Of a stretch of DNA of 64,000 bases, positions 45,350 through 55,773 are shown piece after piece. The translations under genes and the position numbers were made by a program. Location of the stretch: the NCBI GenBank assembly GCA_016713585.1, contig JADJOV010000027.1:1-64000 (forward strand). Direction: 5' to 3'. A model generated the notes under the pieces. It was not told where the DNA came from. It saw nothing but the letters and a program-made list of their open reading frames with translations, and ran no database searches. Each line of letters starts with the position of its first letter. Within the stretch, counting starts at the first letter, position 1. The DNA comes from Bdellovibrionales bacterium. GTDB taxonomy: Bacteria; Bdellovibrionota; Bdellovibrionia; Bdellovibrionales; Bdellovibrionaceae.

Positions 45350-45780
45350 AAAAGTTAACACTTGATTCAATTCGCCAGAGCTGTTTTTTTTATTTCTGTC
45401 TGGGTTTTTTTCTATTCGTTGGTTGTACCAGTGGAAACTGTCGCAGCCAGCAAGAAACGCCAGAAGCTCTTGCAAAAGCACCCAAACTTTCGATGGAGGA
45501 ACTTACTCATATGAAAGAAACTTCCAAGGGACAAAGAGTTCATGTTTATAAGCCTGATGGAAGTCTTCAATGTAATCAGGGACGAAAAATCACACCTGAA
45601 GCAATGGAAAAGGAATTAGCGGGAGTTAGGATTTATTCAAAACTGAATAAAAATGACGGAAAAATGCGGATTCAGCTTTGTGGAAGTCCCACCGGAAATT
45701 GTAATATCTTTGAAATTGATCGAGAGAACTTAGACCAGGCCCTTAAGCTAGGGTTTAAAGAATGGGCTGGGTCGATCTAG
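45346..45780 (+). CDS. Putative lipoprotein
   Basis: 144 residues. Signal peptide with lipobox FVGCTS (Cys near residue 27). The mature part has a further five cysteines (NCRSQ, LQCNQG, QLCGSPTGNC), the last three close together. Its start overlaps the bamB stop. It has no known domain, but its place suggests an accessory in outer-membrane assembly. Confidence 0.7.
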   Translation: MKKLTLDSIRQSCFFYFCLGFFLFVGCTSGNCRSQQETPEALAKAPKLSMEELTHMKETSKGQRVHVYKPDGSLQCNQGRKITPEAMEKELAGVRIYSKLNKNDGKMRIQLCGSPTGNCNIFEIDRENLDQALKLGFKEWAGSI

Positions 45781-45849
45781 AAATCAATAATGAATGTTAC
45801 ATAATATAACTTATGAGAACACAGTTTTTCTTTCTTTAAAGGAGATCAA

Positions 45850-46549
45850 GTGACAAAAACAGCATTTAGATTAGCATTTTTGCTCTTTTTCTTAATCACT
45901 CCTTTGAGGAGTTTGGCCTTTTGTGAAGACTTTCTTTTTGGAATCAATAATTTACAAGTTTATCGACAAATTGAGTCTGCCTCCACAGAGTGTTATGTTT
46001 CACTGCAGCCTCGAAATATTGAGGGCTTGGTTTATAGAGATTATCTCATAACGAGCCAAGGCCTTTTAATGGTTTTCAATTCTTACGGAGAAGGTCCAAG
46101 TAGTGAGGCTACAGGTGCTCGAGAATTCTATTTTTTCCCTCGTGGGATTAAATCTGAACTTGAAATCAAGACCACTGAAGCTGAGGGTGGCTTCATCCAG
46201 GTGCAGATGCCGTCTGGTCGTTGGGTGACCTTTTCTGGAGAAACTGCCGATATAAGTTCGCTCGATTCTGGATCGATTTTAAAGGACCCTAAAATCTATA
46301 AGGAAAATCGAGGGGGAATTGAGATTACTTCCTGACGGATTGATGCTAGATGCTGGTTTCACCATAGGCAAAAGTCCAACAGATGATCTTAACCGAAAAT
46401 CAACTTTTCGAGATTCTGAAGGACGAACCTGCCAGTTGCAGAATCGTTTGATCTTTACCAAAGTCGATGTCAATTCAGTGCTAAAATCAGACGTAGAAAT
46501 CTCGAAACTCCTTAAGAGTAAATGCCCAACCCTTCGAATTGATTTCTAA
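45850..46549 (+). CDS. Hypothetical exported protein, frameshifted
   Basis: Starts with GTG at 45850 behind AAAGGAG. Signal peptide ends at SLAFCEDF. The first frame runs to TAA-free RGGIEITS then stops; the second continues LRLLPDGLMLDAGFTIGKS and ends TLRIDF. A G run at 46312-46316 has one base too many (or two too few). The composite has about 233 residues and four cysteines. Family unknown; the DNA is followed after 16 bases by the methyltransferase gene. Confidence 0.55.
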
Positions 46550-46565
46550 GGGGCCTTTTCAATTG

Positions 46566-47666
46566 ATGTTTTCTTGTCCGCATTCAAATCTTTGTACGGC
46601 TTGTGATTTACTCGTTGCTCATAATTCCAACAGCGCCCGCGAGGCCCATTGGCGAGCTTGCTTACTGGAAGCCAAAATTCCGGCGCCATCAGACTTGCCG
46701 ATCTTAGCATCCTCAACTCCCCGCCTTCGCTGCAAAATGGATTTTTCAATTGAGAATTCCAACATAGGCCTTTGGAGCTCAAAAACTCAAGGTATTGTTG
46801 ATCTTCCCACTTGCGAGTTGCTCACGCCGAGTCTGCAGAGTTTCTATTCTGAGTTTAGAAAAATTCCCTTTAATTTTTCTCGCAAGGCTTCGTTTCGATT
46901 GAGAATTGGCTCAGATGGTCAACAGCGAGGGCTTGGCTTGATCTTGCCCATGAAGATCCAAATAACTTCCTGAGCAGCCCGTACGTCCAGGAAGTTATTG
47001 ACCTGGTGGGACCAAGCGGAATGGTTGAAATTGGGCAGCGACTTAAGAGCTTAGTCTTGGGATCCACTGGAGCGCGCGCAAAGCTTGGTCCTCCAGTTTT
47101 ACATCGATGGTTTGAGACGCGGGTGAACCATCAGATGGTCCCCTTATCTTCCTATGTTGGCTCCTTCACCCAGCCCAGTCTAATCACCCAAAGCTGGATC
47201 CTATCCCACCTTGAATCTTGGCTCCAAGAGATTCAACCTCGAAAGGTTTTTGAGTTTGGCTGTGGAATTGGCAATTGGAGTCTTTTCCTATTGAATTTTG
47301 CAAATCACCTCGACGTCACGGAAAGCGATCGAAATTCTCTGACCGCACTTAAACAAAATCTTTAACCATGAAAAGAGTGCGAATTGTCGCGTTTTGGGCT
47401 CTGGGTTCTTCCAGCACCAGCAGGTTTTGAGCCCGGACTATGATCTCGTCTTTCTGAATCCGGCGCGGTCTGGGGTCGGACGGTTGACCCAGGGTGGCCA
47501 AATTCAGTCCAGATGGCTTATCTACGTGTCCTGTTATCCCGAGACACTGATTAAAGATATGCGACCCTTGCAGGAAACATACAGACTGCGGGAGCATGCC
47601 CTGGTCGATCAATTCCCAGGGTCAAGCCATTATGAGGTCCTGACCCTCTGGGAGCGAAAAACTTAA
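46566..47666 (+). CDS. RlmD/TrmA-like RNA (uracil-5-)methyltransferase, frame-broken
   Basis: SAM-dependent RNA m5U methyltransferase family. N-terminal iron-sulphur cysteines CPHSNLCTACDLL, the SAM motif VFEFGCGIGNWSLFLLN, and the catalytic cysteine in IYVSCYPETLIKDM, with the C-terminal SSHYEVLTLW. The usual DPPR-x-G motif is NPARSG here. Frame breaks at 46928-46931 (one G lost; the repaired join reads AWLDLAHEDPNNFLSSPYV) and near 47362. The composite is about 366 residues. Target base (23S rRNA or tRNA) unknown. Confidence 0.72.
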
Positions 47667-49471
47667 CGGGTTGATGGAGGTGGCGTTGTTGTTTTTGCCG
47701 GGGTTGTTGTTGCTGGTGTTTCTATTGGTGATGGCGCAACAGTTGGTGTAGATGATCCGCTACAGCTTGTTCCGGCTGGGCAGGCTGACGCTGGTGAGGA
47801 AGCTGGATTAGTATAGTTTTGCTTTTTTGCTTCTTTCTCCTTTTGCTTTTTATCCCACTTTTTATACCCTGCCCAAAGAAGACCGCCGAGTGCCAGGGTT
47901 GCGCCCCCCCACATTGCACCTTTGCACACTTTTTTAGCTGTGGGACCGTCGCAGAGTCCTTTGTCACCAGAACCCGATATTTTTTTCCCAGGTTGCTCAG
48001 ATCCCTTAGGTTTTTCATAGGGAGTCCCATCAGGATTTCGTATAATGCCATGCCCATCACAGGTTACATCTGTCTTGGTGGCTTTGGCTATTTCCAACTC
48101 CTTAAGACATTTTTCTCTAATACTGTCATCTGTCACTTTGGGCGGCGGTGGAGCTGCCGTTGGCTGAGCAGTAGGCGTCGCAACAGGCTTCCTTTCGATC
48201 TCAATCACTGCAATCTGCTCAGCTAGTTGACCTCTCCTCGCTTCCAAGGCCTCACAGGCAGTTTTTTGCCCTGGTTCACCTTTTTCTGCTTTGCAGTTTG
48301 CCATGGTTCCGTCAATCAAAGCGATTATTGGAGTCAAGGTATCCAAGATCTTTTCAACTGAGTCCTTGCCCTTAGCCTTTCCATCCTCGGTCCAAAGTTC
48401 ATCGGCATTCTTTCCGTCCTGAATGAGAAGACCTCTGATTGTATCGACACGATTTGCCCGAGTATCAAAACAAGATTTGGTTGCGTCTCTCAATTTTGCC
48501 CCACGACCCGCATTCACACAAACAGGACCACCATCACTGGTTACAAAAAATTGCGAGTTGCAGGCAACTTTGCCTTCATCATTACATTCGTTCTTGTACT
48601 TTTCATAAAGTTTACGTGCAGAATCATTATTGGGCAAATTCGCCTCAATTTTTTCCAAGGAACAGTATTTGCCTTTGGTTTTCTTGTCATACTCGTAAGT
48701 TGAGGCGAATCCAACGACAACACATCCGCCAGCAGCTGTACCGGGACCGACAGGGGTAGCCTTGGCTCGAGGACCAGCAGAGGCATCTTCACCGACAAGC
48801 AAGGAAATAAGAACCTCATAGCGATTCTCTGTTTCTTTGTGGGAGGCCGTCTTTGGAGTTTTTGAATTCTGAACGGCTTCGACTGCCGCCAAAAGGCCAG
48901 CCAAATGTCTTCGATAATGAACCCGATCAACGGCATTCATTGCTGCGAATTGCTCAGGGGTTGGCAGGATAGACCCATTTCGAATTTCTTCCTTTTTCTT
49001 AAGAACTGCAGTCCTAAAATAAGGGATTGAGAATATCTTATCGTTTGAATCCACTTCACCCATTAAGTCTTCAGCAGAAAATAAAATGCCATTTATTTTT
49101 GCCACATGGTCAGGTCCATTTAGTAATTCTATTGTGATGGTTTCCTTGCCCGAACTTACAACTAACTTCACTGCTTCTGCATGACCACTACCCGTAATTG
49201 ATTCGACCCTAAGTTGAGGAATCGGGTCCTGACTGAAGAGTCTGGCAGGGCCATCCAATTCCTCAATGAGTTCTGGTGGCATATTGAGTTTGGCGCGGGC
49301 CCAGATCTCACCCATATTCTTGGCCTTGTTCGGACCGGAATAGCCGAGGGATTGGATCATCGCACGGACCTGCTTAAGATTCTGCTTCTCGACTTCCTTG
49401 GCTTCGGCGAGTGGGGTTATTGACATAGACCATGCCGCGAGGAAGGCCGCTGCCCAATTAATTTCTTTCAT
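47663..49471 (-). CDS. Large exported envelope protein, tandem paralogue A
   Basis: 602 residues from the ATG at 49471 (AAAGGGG site). Signal peptide (AAAFLAAWSMSITPLAEA), a conserved N-terminal domain shared with the next gene (KNMGEIWARAKL, FSIPYFRTAVLKKKEE), a cysteine-bearing middle (ACNSQFFVTSDGGPVCVN), then a Pro/Thr linker, a glycine-rich helix (MWGGATLALGGLLWAGY) followed by a Lys-rich stop-transfer stretch, and a Pro/Thr/Ser tail. It could span the inner or outer membrane near its C-terminus. Its frame is intact. Family unknown. Confidence 0.72.
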   Translation of the reverse strand: MKEINWAAAFLAAWSMSITPLAEAKEVEKQNLKQVRAMIQSLGYSGPNKAKNMGEIWARAKLNMPPELIEELDGPARLFSQDPIPQLRVESITGSGHAEAVKLVVSSGKETITIELLNGPDHVAKINGILFSAEDLMGEVDSNDKIFSIPYFRTAVLKKKEEIRNGSILPTPEQFAAMNAVDRVHYRRHLAGLLAAVEAVQNSKTPKTASHKETENRYEVLISLLVGEDASAGPRAKATPVGPGTAAGGCVVVGFASTYEYDKKTKGKYCSLEKIEANLPNNDSARKLYEKYKNECNDEGKVACNSQFFVTSDGGPVCVNAGRGAKLRDATKSCFDTRANRVDTIRGLLIQDGKNADELWTEDGKAKGKDSVEKILDTLTPIIALIDGTMANCKAEKGEPGQKTACEALEARRGQLAEQIAVIEIERKPVATPTAQPTAAPPPPKVTDDSIREKCLKELEIAKATKTDVTCDGHGIIRNPDGTPYEKPKGSEQPGKKISGSGDKGLCDGPTAKKVCKGAMWGGATLALGGLLWAGYKKWDKKQKEKEAKKQNYTNPASSPASACPAGTSCSGSSTPTVAPSPIETPATTTPAKTTTPPPSTR

Positions 49472-49501
49472 AAAACCCCTTTCATTCACCATAAAATCCA
49501 C

Positions 49502-51193
49502 CTACTTTGTTGCGGCTGGACTGTACTCAGTTGGGCGTTTCGCTGGTTCCGGGACATATTTAATAACTTCTTTAATAACTTCTCTATCTTTATAAACTGT
49601 TGGCCCTGGTTTCTCGACTATTTTTTCTACTGTTACTGTCTTAGTTTCACCTGGGACCTCTACCTTTTTTTCTACTGTTACTATCTTAGTCTTTTTCTTA
49701 TTCTTCCCGGCCTTCTTGCCTAGCCCGTAGCCAATAAGTCCACCGATAAAAGCCCCACCTGTTGCACCCAATACACCTCCACAAACTAGATCAGACTTGA
49801 TTAGCCCGAAGCAAAGATTGCTTCCCGGAGGACCAGCCGGTGGGGGGGAAGTTGTTACACTTCTTGTAGTTGTAGGCTCCTCGGTTGGTCTAACATCCTG
49901 CATGGTTTCATGGGCAATAAAATCTGTTGGGCCCTTATCTGCAGTCGGATCTTTTACTGCATAGGCCTTTACAGCAAAAAGAGTTTTTGTGTCTTGGAGG
50001 GCTTCACAAGCGGTAATTTGGCCCGTCTCACGGGGTTTACGTTTGCAGGCGGCAATTGATGCATCAATGAGGTTATTGATTGGAACAAGCATTTCCTCGA
50101 TTTCCTTGAAAGCTATATCAGAAGTGGCGTCCATTGGCATCTATCAAGTCGGCTTTCTTACCTGCTTTTTACAAGTAGCCCTTGAATAGCCGCCCCAGGG
50201 AGTTCTTTAGTCATATTGAAGCACCTTTGGGTTGCGTGCTTCGTGTCGTCCTCACCCTTTACAATCGGCACACAATGAGCTTTCCCGCTTGAATTTACAA
50301 AAAAATTGGAATTACAAGGCATCATACCCTTAGCAGGCCCTCCACAATCCGCAACCGCTTGTTTATATTTCGCATGTGTTTCTGGGTCCTTAGATTTCTC
50401 GATCAAGTCCCTCGAACAAATGTTATTCTTTGGATTTTCATCATATTTGCTGACCCAGCCTGCCATCGAACAAGGTCCTTTTAACCGCGCTGCACAGGCG
50501 TTGTCTCCGATGAGTAAATTTACAAAAATTACCATACTTGGACTCATCATTGCGTAGATCTGCGGTTTCCACCACAGCAAATGCATTGGTTACATCTTCG
50601 GCCGCTGCCAATAGGCCACCCACCTCAAATCGATATCTTGCCCAATCCAAGCGGGTCATTGCATTGAATCGTTCAGATGTCGGCACTATCGAGGCCTTTA
50701 ATAACTCGTCTTTCTTTTTGAGGGCTGCGTTTCTGAAGTAGGGAATCGAGATCAATCTATCTTGGGCAGCTGGGTCGTTGCCAAGAATTTCTTCGGTGGT
50801 AAAGGCCACGCCATTTATTTTAAGGCCGCGACTCTCATCTGCAGGTAACTCAATACTAATTGTATCGGGGCCAAGACTCATAGTCAGTTTTACGGCCTCT
50901 GTGGCTCCACGACCCTCAACGTTTTGAATCGAAACTTGTGGAATGGGGTCATTGCGATAAAGGCTGACTGCCGTGTCGTATTTACTAAGAGTTTCTGGTG
51001 GCAGGGCTTCTCGGGCTCGGGCCCAGATTTCACCCATATTTTTAGCTTTATCAGGTCCGGTAAAACCTAGGGATTCAAGGATTGCTTGAGCTCGAGTTCT
51101 CGCTTGATTCTCGGCCTCTTTGCCTTGAACCAGCGGCGCAACCGACATTGTCCACAGGGCTAAAAATGCCGCTGCAAAATTTATTTTTCTCAT
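49502..51193 (-). CDS. Large exported envelope protein, tandem paralogue B, frame-broken
   Basis: Start ATG at 51193 (GGGGACA site). The N-terminal half is a clear paralogue of gene A: signal peptide, KNMGEIWARAREALPPE, LISIPYFRNAALKKKDELL. The frame is lost near 50532 and again near 50168 and 50140; repaired, the middle reads VNLLIGDNACAARLKGPC and MPCNSNFFVNSSGKAHC, matching A. The C-terminus has a glycine zipper (GVLGATGGAFIGGLIGYGLG) and Val-Glu-Lys repeats instead of A's tail. The composite has about 560 residues. The pair probably arose by tandem duplication. Confidence 0.65.
49621..49690 (-). repeat. Direct repeat coding Val-Glu-Lys-rich units
   Basis: Two 25-base copies (49621-49645 and 49666-49690) differ at one base and are 20 bases apart. 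They encode two versions of the unit K-x-V-T-V-E-K-x-V-E in the C-terminal tail of paralogue B, which probably forms an elongated charged stalk. Confidence 0.6.
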
Positions 51194-51401
51194 AATGTCC
51201 CCTTCAGTCATAGGTAACCAAAATATGCTCTCTCAGTATGAGATTTCGGCACATGGCAGTGAAAACTTAAATGCTTTTCGAGAAAATATAGACCTAAGTC
51301 CTATTTTCACAATCCTGACGGGGACGACCCTCTTGATAATGAATTTAAGTGCCTTTGACGGGCTTTTGGCGATAGATTTGAATCATATTTGAGGTTAGAT
51401 T

Positions 51402-52457
51402 ATGGCTGATAAGTTTATTCAAACGCGAGCCCTTTACGAGATACTTGAAATTGAACCTTTCCTTATTTTAGCCGCTTTAGTGCTGCTAACCTGGGTTTTC
51501 TATAAAGTTTTCTTACGTGAGGTTTCTGAGGAGCGACATCGCAATATCCGCAGTCACCTTCGAAACTTGTTTCGCCATGTGGTTATTTTAGTTGTTCTTT
51601 TCGGCCTTTTTAGAGGGTTGCATCAAATTCATGATGAGTGGGCGGGTATTGTTCGGATTCTCCCCTACTCAGGACTGGTGACTTTCTTCTGGGGAAGTTT
51701 GGTTTTTGTTAAGACCTGCCGCTTGCTGGTTTTGCAATATCTCTTTATGGGATCTATGCAAACTGGGGTGCCATTATTAATAGTGAATATTTTTTCTCTG
51801 GCTTTAAGTGTTATTATTTTGTTTTGGAGCATCTCTCGTATTTTTGGGTTGCAGCTGGGCCCTCTCCTTGCCACCTCAGCAGCCTTTTCTATTATTCTAG
51901 GTCTGGCCCTTCAGGATACCCTGGGAAATCTCTTTGCTGGAATATCTTTGGCAATTGATAAATCCTTTGAGATTGGCGATTGGCTTGAGATCGTCAGTGG
52001 GATACAAAAAACAGTGGGCCAGGTCAAAGAAATCACTTGGCGAAGCACGGTGTTGAGCGGTTTTTCTGATGAGCTTATTACTCTCCCCAATCGATTTATG
52101 GCCCAAGCCCAGATCTCTAACTTTTCGCCAGACCATGGACCCATTGTGCGAACTCAAGTTTTTAGATTGAGTTTGGTTTCAGATGTGACTTTGGCCCAAG
52201 GGGTCTTAGAGCGAGTCGTTTCTGAAATTCCAGAAATTTGCCGAACGCCGACCCCCTTTGCCTATATTAACGAAACCACCGAAAACTGGATTAGCCTTAA
52301 AATTCTCTATTTTATTAACTCTTATGGGGCCCAATTCATTATTGGTGACCAGGTCTTGCGAAAAGGACTTGAAGCCCTCTCTGAGGCTGGTGTAAGACTC
52401 GCAACTACACGCCTTGAGGTAAAAATGTCCCCGGTTATGGATCACGAGGGACATTGA
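51402..52457 (+). CDS. MscS family mechanosensitive channel
   Basis: 351 residues. Four membrane helices, then the pore helix and beta domain signature (GLALQDTLGNLFAGISLAIDKSFEIGDWLEI) and SDELITLPNRFMAQAQISNFS. The usual poly-Gly/Ala pore segment is here ATSAAFSIILGLALQD. It would release solutes on hypo-osmotic shock. Intact frame, with a modest GAGG-like site before the ATG. Confidence 0.92.
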   Translation: MADKFIQTRALYEILEIEPFLILAALVLLTWVFYKVFLREVSEERHRNIRSHLRNLFRHVVILVVLFGLFRGLHQIHDEWAGIVRILPYSGLVTFFWGSLVFVKTCRLLVLQYLFMGSMQTGVPLLIVNIFSLALSVIILFWSISRIFGLQLGPLLATSAAFSIILGLALQDTLGNLFAGISLAIDKSFEIGDWLEIVSGIQKTVGQVKEITWRSTVLSGFSDELITLPNRFMAQAQISNFSPDHGPIVRTQVFRLSLVSDVTLAQGVLERVVSEIPEICRTPTPFAYINETTENWISLKILYFINSYGAQFIIGDQVLRKGLEALSEAGVRLATTRLEVKMSPVMDHEGH

Positions 52458-52488
52458 TTACGATCCGGGTCAAAAAGAGGGGTTTTTC

Positions 52489-53296
52489 TTGGTGGTCGAT
52501 TTTTCACATCCAATAGCTGTCCAAATTCGCCATAAAATTGTTCAAGCCAGTCATGACTTTGGTCTGATTGAGGGAGGGGATCGAATTCTTGTCTGTGTTT
52601 CAGGTGGGAAGGATTCCAGTGTGCTTTTAGCAAGCCTTCTAGAAATTCAACGAAGATCTCCCTTTGAATTTTATTTTGAAGCGGCCCTATTGGATCAAAA
52701 GCAGCCAGGATTTCAGGTGGGTGAGTTTCGCAACTGGGTTGAATCTTTAGGAATAAAATTTAACCTGATCGAACGTGACACCTATTCAATCGTCAAAGAA
52801 AAAATAACTGATGGAAGTGTTTATTGTTCGCTGTGTTCTCGGTTGCGACGAGCGATTTTATATGATTTCGCCAGCGACCACTCCTTTAACAAAATTGCCT
52901 TAGGTCATCACCGTGAAGATTTACTTGAAACCGCGATGCTGAACTTGTTTTATTCCGGGCACTTGGCAACAATGCCTGCAAAGCTTCTTTCAGATGATAA
53001 ACGAAATGTTTTGATTCGTCCGCTCGCCTATGTCGGTGAGCAAGAGATTATAAATCTAATGGAAATTTGGAAATTCCCCGTTCTTCCCTGCAACCTTTGT
53101 GGATCCCAGGATGGACTCAAACGGCAAAAAAATGAAGAATCTAATTTCTGAGCTCGAGCAGACAATTCCTGGAATTCGGGCCTCGATGATTAAAGCTCTC
53201 TCACAGGTTCATCCAAGTCAGCTATTGGATCAAAACCTATGGGATTTTAAGGGCCTAAAGCAGCAAAAGACCTTAGCCGCCCATAGCAATATGTAA
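52489..53296 (+). CDS. ttcA: tRNA 2-thiocytidine biosynthesis protein TtcA, frameshifted
   Basis: PP-loop ATPase that thiolates C32 of tRNA with an iron-sulphur cluster. SGGKDSSVLL is the P-loop near residue 40; the cluster CxxC is YCSLCSRLRR near residue 110, and a second PCNLCGSQDGLKR precedes the C-terminal region. At 53126-53132 seven A occur where six would keep the frame (KMKNLISELE), after which the C-terminal third (HPSQLLDQNLWDF) follows. The composite is about 268 residues. TTG at 52489 or GTG at 52492 is the start. Confidence 0.86.
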
Positions 53297-53401
53297 CAAG
53301 GTGGCCGTCAAGGACATCATTCCAGCCCCGCCAACAATAGCCATACAAGCGCCAGAAATCAAAACGATGGTAATTAATGCAATAGTGACGGATGCTTTCA
53401 C
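53273..53401 (-). CDS. 42-residue single-helix membrane protein
   Basis: Start GTG at 53401 with GGAGG seven bases upstream, chosen over upstream ATGs that lack sites. The product is one hydrophobic helix rich in Ile, Val, Ala and Gly (TIALITIVLISGACMAIVGG) and a short end. Its stop overlaps the ttcA 3' end by 24 bases. A leaderless lipoprotein cysteine is possible (ISGAC). Function unknown. Confidence 0.5.
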   Translation of the reverse strand: MKASVTIALITIVLISGACMAIVGGAGMMSLTATLLHIAMGG

Positions 53402-53469
53402 GATTTTCCTCCAAAAAGGATTTATTTGAATGTCCATAATAAGCAGAGATTTATCCTGCGGGCAAGTCC

Positions 53470-54787
53470 TCATGGCCTGATTTGACCCTGACCATCGACG
53501 ACCCAACGAGCGGTGGTCAGAGCATCAAGTCCCACTGGCCCTCGAACATGAAGCTTCTGAGTGCTTATTCCAATCTCGCCCCCAAGTCCGAATTCAACGC
53601 CATCTGTAAATCGTGTCGAGGCGTTCCAATACACGACCGCTGCATCAACTTCATCTTGGAATTTTCTGGCCGTATTTTCGTTCTGGGTCACAATGCTTTC
53701 CGAGTGCTTTGATCCATGGAGCTGAATATGTTCAAGAGCTTCTTCAAGATTCCTCACTACGCGGCAATTGAGTTCAAGATTCAAATATTCTCGATCAAAG
53801 GAACTCGGTGTTGTCGCCATGATCCTTTCGTTGGGTCCACCTAACAAGACTAAAGACTGCGGACAAACCCACCAAAGCACTTTGTTTGATTCAAGCTCTT
53901 TTTGGGCCAATAACAGAAATTGCTTTGCGACTTTTTCGTGGACCAGCAGAGTTTCAAGGGAATTGCAGACGCTGGGACGCTGCGTTTTGCCATTTTTTAG
54001 AATTCTTAAAGCCATCTCGATATCGGCTTCAGCATCGACATACAAATGACAAAGTCCTCGATCATTCTGAATCACTGGAATTCTAGAATTCGCTTTAACA
54101 GATTCAATCAACTGATCTCCACCACGCGGAATCACAAGGTCTATCGAACGATCTTGTTGAAGCAACCAATGAATTTTCTTCTCGAGAGGCTTGGGCAGGG
54201 CCTTGGAAACTGGTCCTCAGAATATTATTTTCCCGCAGACATTCATCGATAAGTTCGTAAATGAATTTTGCAGTATAGGAGGCTTCTTTTCCATTTTTAA
54301 AAACCAGAGCATTGCCGCTCTTAAATCCCAACGAAAAAGCCTCAGTAATGACATTTGGTCTAGATTCAAATATGAACAAGATAACACCAAATGAATCGCT
54401 CCTCTGACGAAGAATAAGCCCATTCTTCAGGGTCTTTTCAGTGAGCGTCCGCCCTAGGGGATCCGGCATTCTTTCAACTGATGAGAGACTCTCAATCATC
54501 CCATTGATCCGAGCGTCTGTTAAAATCAACCGATCAAGCAGCACATGACTGAAAGATGAGCTCTTCTTAAAGGCTTCGACGTCCTGACTATTGAATTCTA
54601 ATATTTGTTGCCTTTGACTTGATATTTTCTCAGCCAGAGTTGAAAGAACCTTATTTCGTGAGGCTACTGAGATTCGTCGGAGCTCAAGACTCGCCACTCG
54701 AAGTTGCTTTAAGAACTCAAGTCTTTGTTCAAGTTTTTCTGGCAGCTTCGATTCCAGACTTTGTAAATTCCCCACTTTTGAGCTCAA
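53470..54787 (-). CDS. proA: Gamma-glutamyl phosphate reductase, frameshifted
   Basis: Second enzyme of proline synthesis, reducing glutamyl phosphate to glutamate semialdehyde. N-terminal frame holds FESRPNVITEAFSLGFKSGNA and NGKEASYTAKF; the second frame holds IDLVIPRGGDQLI and the catalytic cysteine in QRPSVCNSLETLLVH, ending with FGLGGEIGISTQKLHVRG. The break is near 54214-54220 (one base gained or two lost). The composite of about 438 residues is normal. It overlaps proB by four bases. Confidence 0.87.
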
Positions 54788-55593
54788 GACGCGCCTCTCT
54801 TTTGCGACGGAATTAATGTTCCAGGATTTCGACCTTGGGCTATTTCAAGTAAAATTTTTGGCCTTGAGCCATTGACGATTAAAGTATCGACTCCAGACTG
54901 GCTTGCTTTTTGAGCAGACTGAAGCTTTGATGCCATGCCTCCCCGTCCATGTTTAGATTTTGAGGGACTGAGTGAAGTGGATATTTGTTTACTAAAAACA
55001 TTATGTAACACAGGAATAAGACAGTCATTTTTTTCGCTTGGCGCTCGATCGTAAACTCCATCGACATTGGTGAGTAAAATCAATTTTGAGGCCTTCATAT
55101 CAGCCGCCACCAAGGCTGAGAGCAAATCATTGTCTCCAAACTGAATTTCCTCTGTGGCAATTGCATCATTTTCATTTAAAATCGGCACAACTTTCCATTT
55201 GAGAAGTTGCTTTAGGGGTGTTGCGAAAATTATGGCGGCTTTTGTGTTTTTAAAATCTGCATAGGTCAGCAAAACCTGAGCTCCAAGTTGTCCGTAAGAG
55301 TGCAAGGCCGCATTGTAAAGTTCCATAATCATAGGCTGTCCCAAGGCGCTCAATGCTTGCTTCTCTGGTAAAGAATGCCATTGCTTGCGCAATCGAATCC
55401 GAGCTGAAGCAATGGCTCCTGAAGTCACTACGATCACATCGACTCTATGCTTGAGCTTAAGAATCGTGATATCTCGAATGAGCCCTCTAACAAACAAAGG
55501 ACCTTCGTCGATAATTATCTGACTGCCAATTTTGATCACCCAAAGCGGACGCTTAAGCGCGCGAGTCTTTTTATTAACTTTTGATTTTGCCAT
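54784..55593 (-). CDS. proB: Glutamate 5-kinase (no PUA domain)
   Basis: Phosphorylates glutamate, first step of proline synthesis. Start ATG at 55593 is chosen because the amino-acid kinase fold begins soon after (RPLWVIKIGSQIIID). Other hallmarks: VVTSGAIASARIRL, PILNENDAI, FGDNDLLSALVA and GRGGMASKLQSAQKA. About 269 residues, so it has only the kinase domain and lacks the C-terminal PUA domain found in Escherichia coli. Its stop overlaps proA. A hairpin lies in its leader. Confidence 0.92.
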   Translation of the reverse strand: MAKSKVNKKTRALKRPLWVIKIGSQIIIDEGPLFVRGLIRDITILKLKHRVDVIVVTSGAIASARIRLRKQWHSLPEKQALSALGQPMIMELYNAALHSYGQLGAQVLLTYADFKNTKAAIIFATPLKQLLKWKVVPILNENDAIATEEIQFGDNDLLSALVAADMKASKLILLTNVDGVYDRAPSEKNDCLIPVLHNVFSKQISTSLSPSKSKHGRGGMASKLQSAQKASQSGVDTLIVNGSRPKILLEIAQGRNPGTLIPSQKRGAS

Positions 55594-55617
55594 AAATTCA
55601 ATTCTGAGTGGATTTTC

Positions 55618-55642
55618 AAAAAGCCTCAAGTCGAGGCTTTTT
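55618..55642. terminator. Rho-independent terminator-like hairpin in proB leader
   Basis: Ten-base perfect stem (AAAAAGCCTC at 55618-55627, complement 55633-55642) with a five-base loop and T run on either strand. It is 25 bases upstream of the proB ATG, facing no other gene end. It could attenuate proBA transcription. Confidence 0.6.
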
Positions 55643-55773
55643 GACACTAAGCAGTGCGATTGTGTGGCTTCGCGAGATATTCTTGCCGCTTCGCACACTA
55701 AGCCTCATTGGACCCTTGTAAAGGTCGCTTTCTCTTTGTATGGTCGTCCGTGATATTTAATCATTCCCACATT

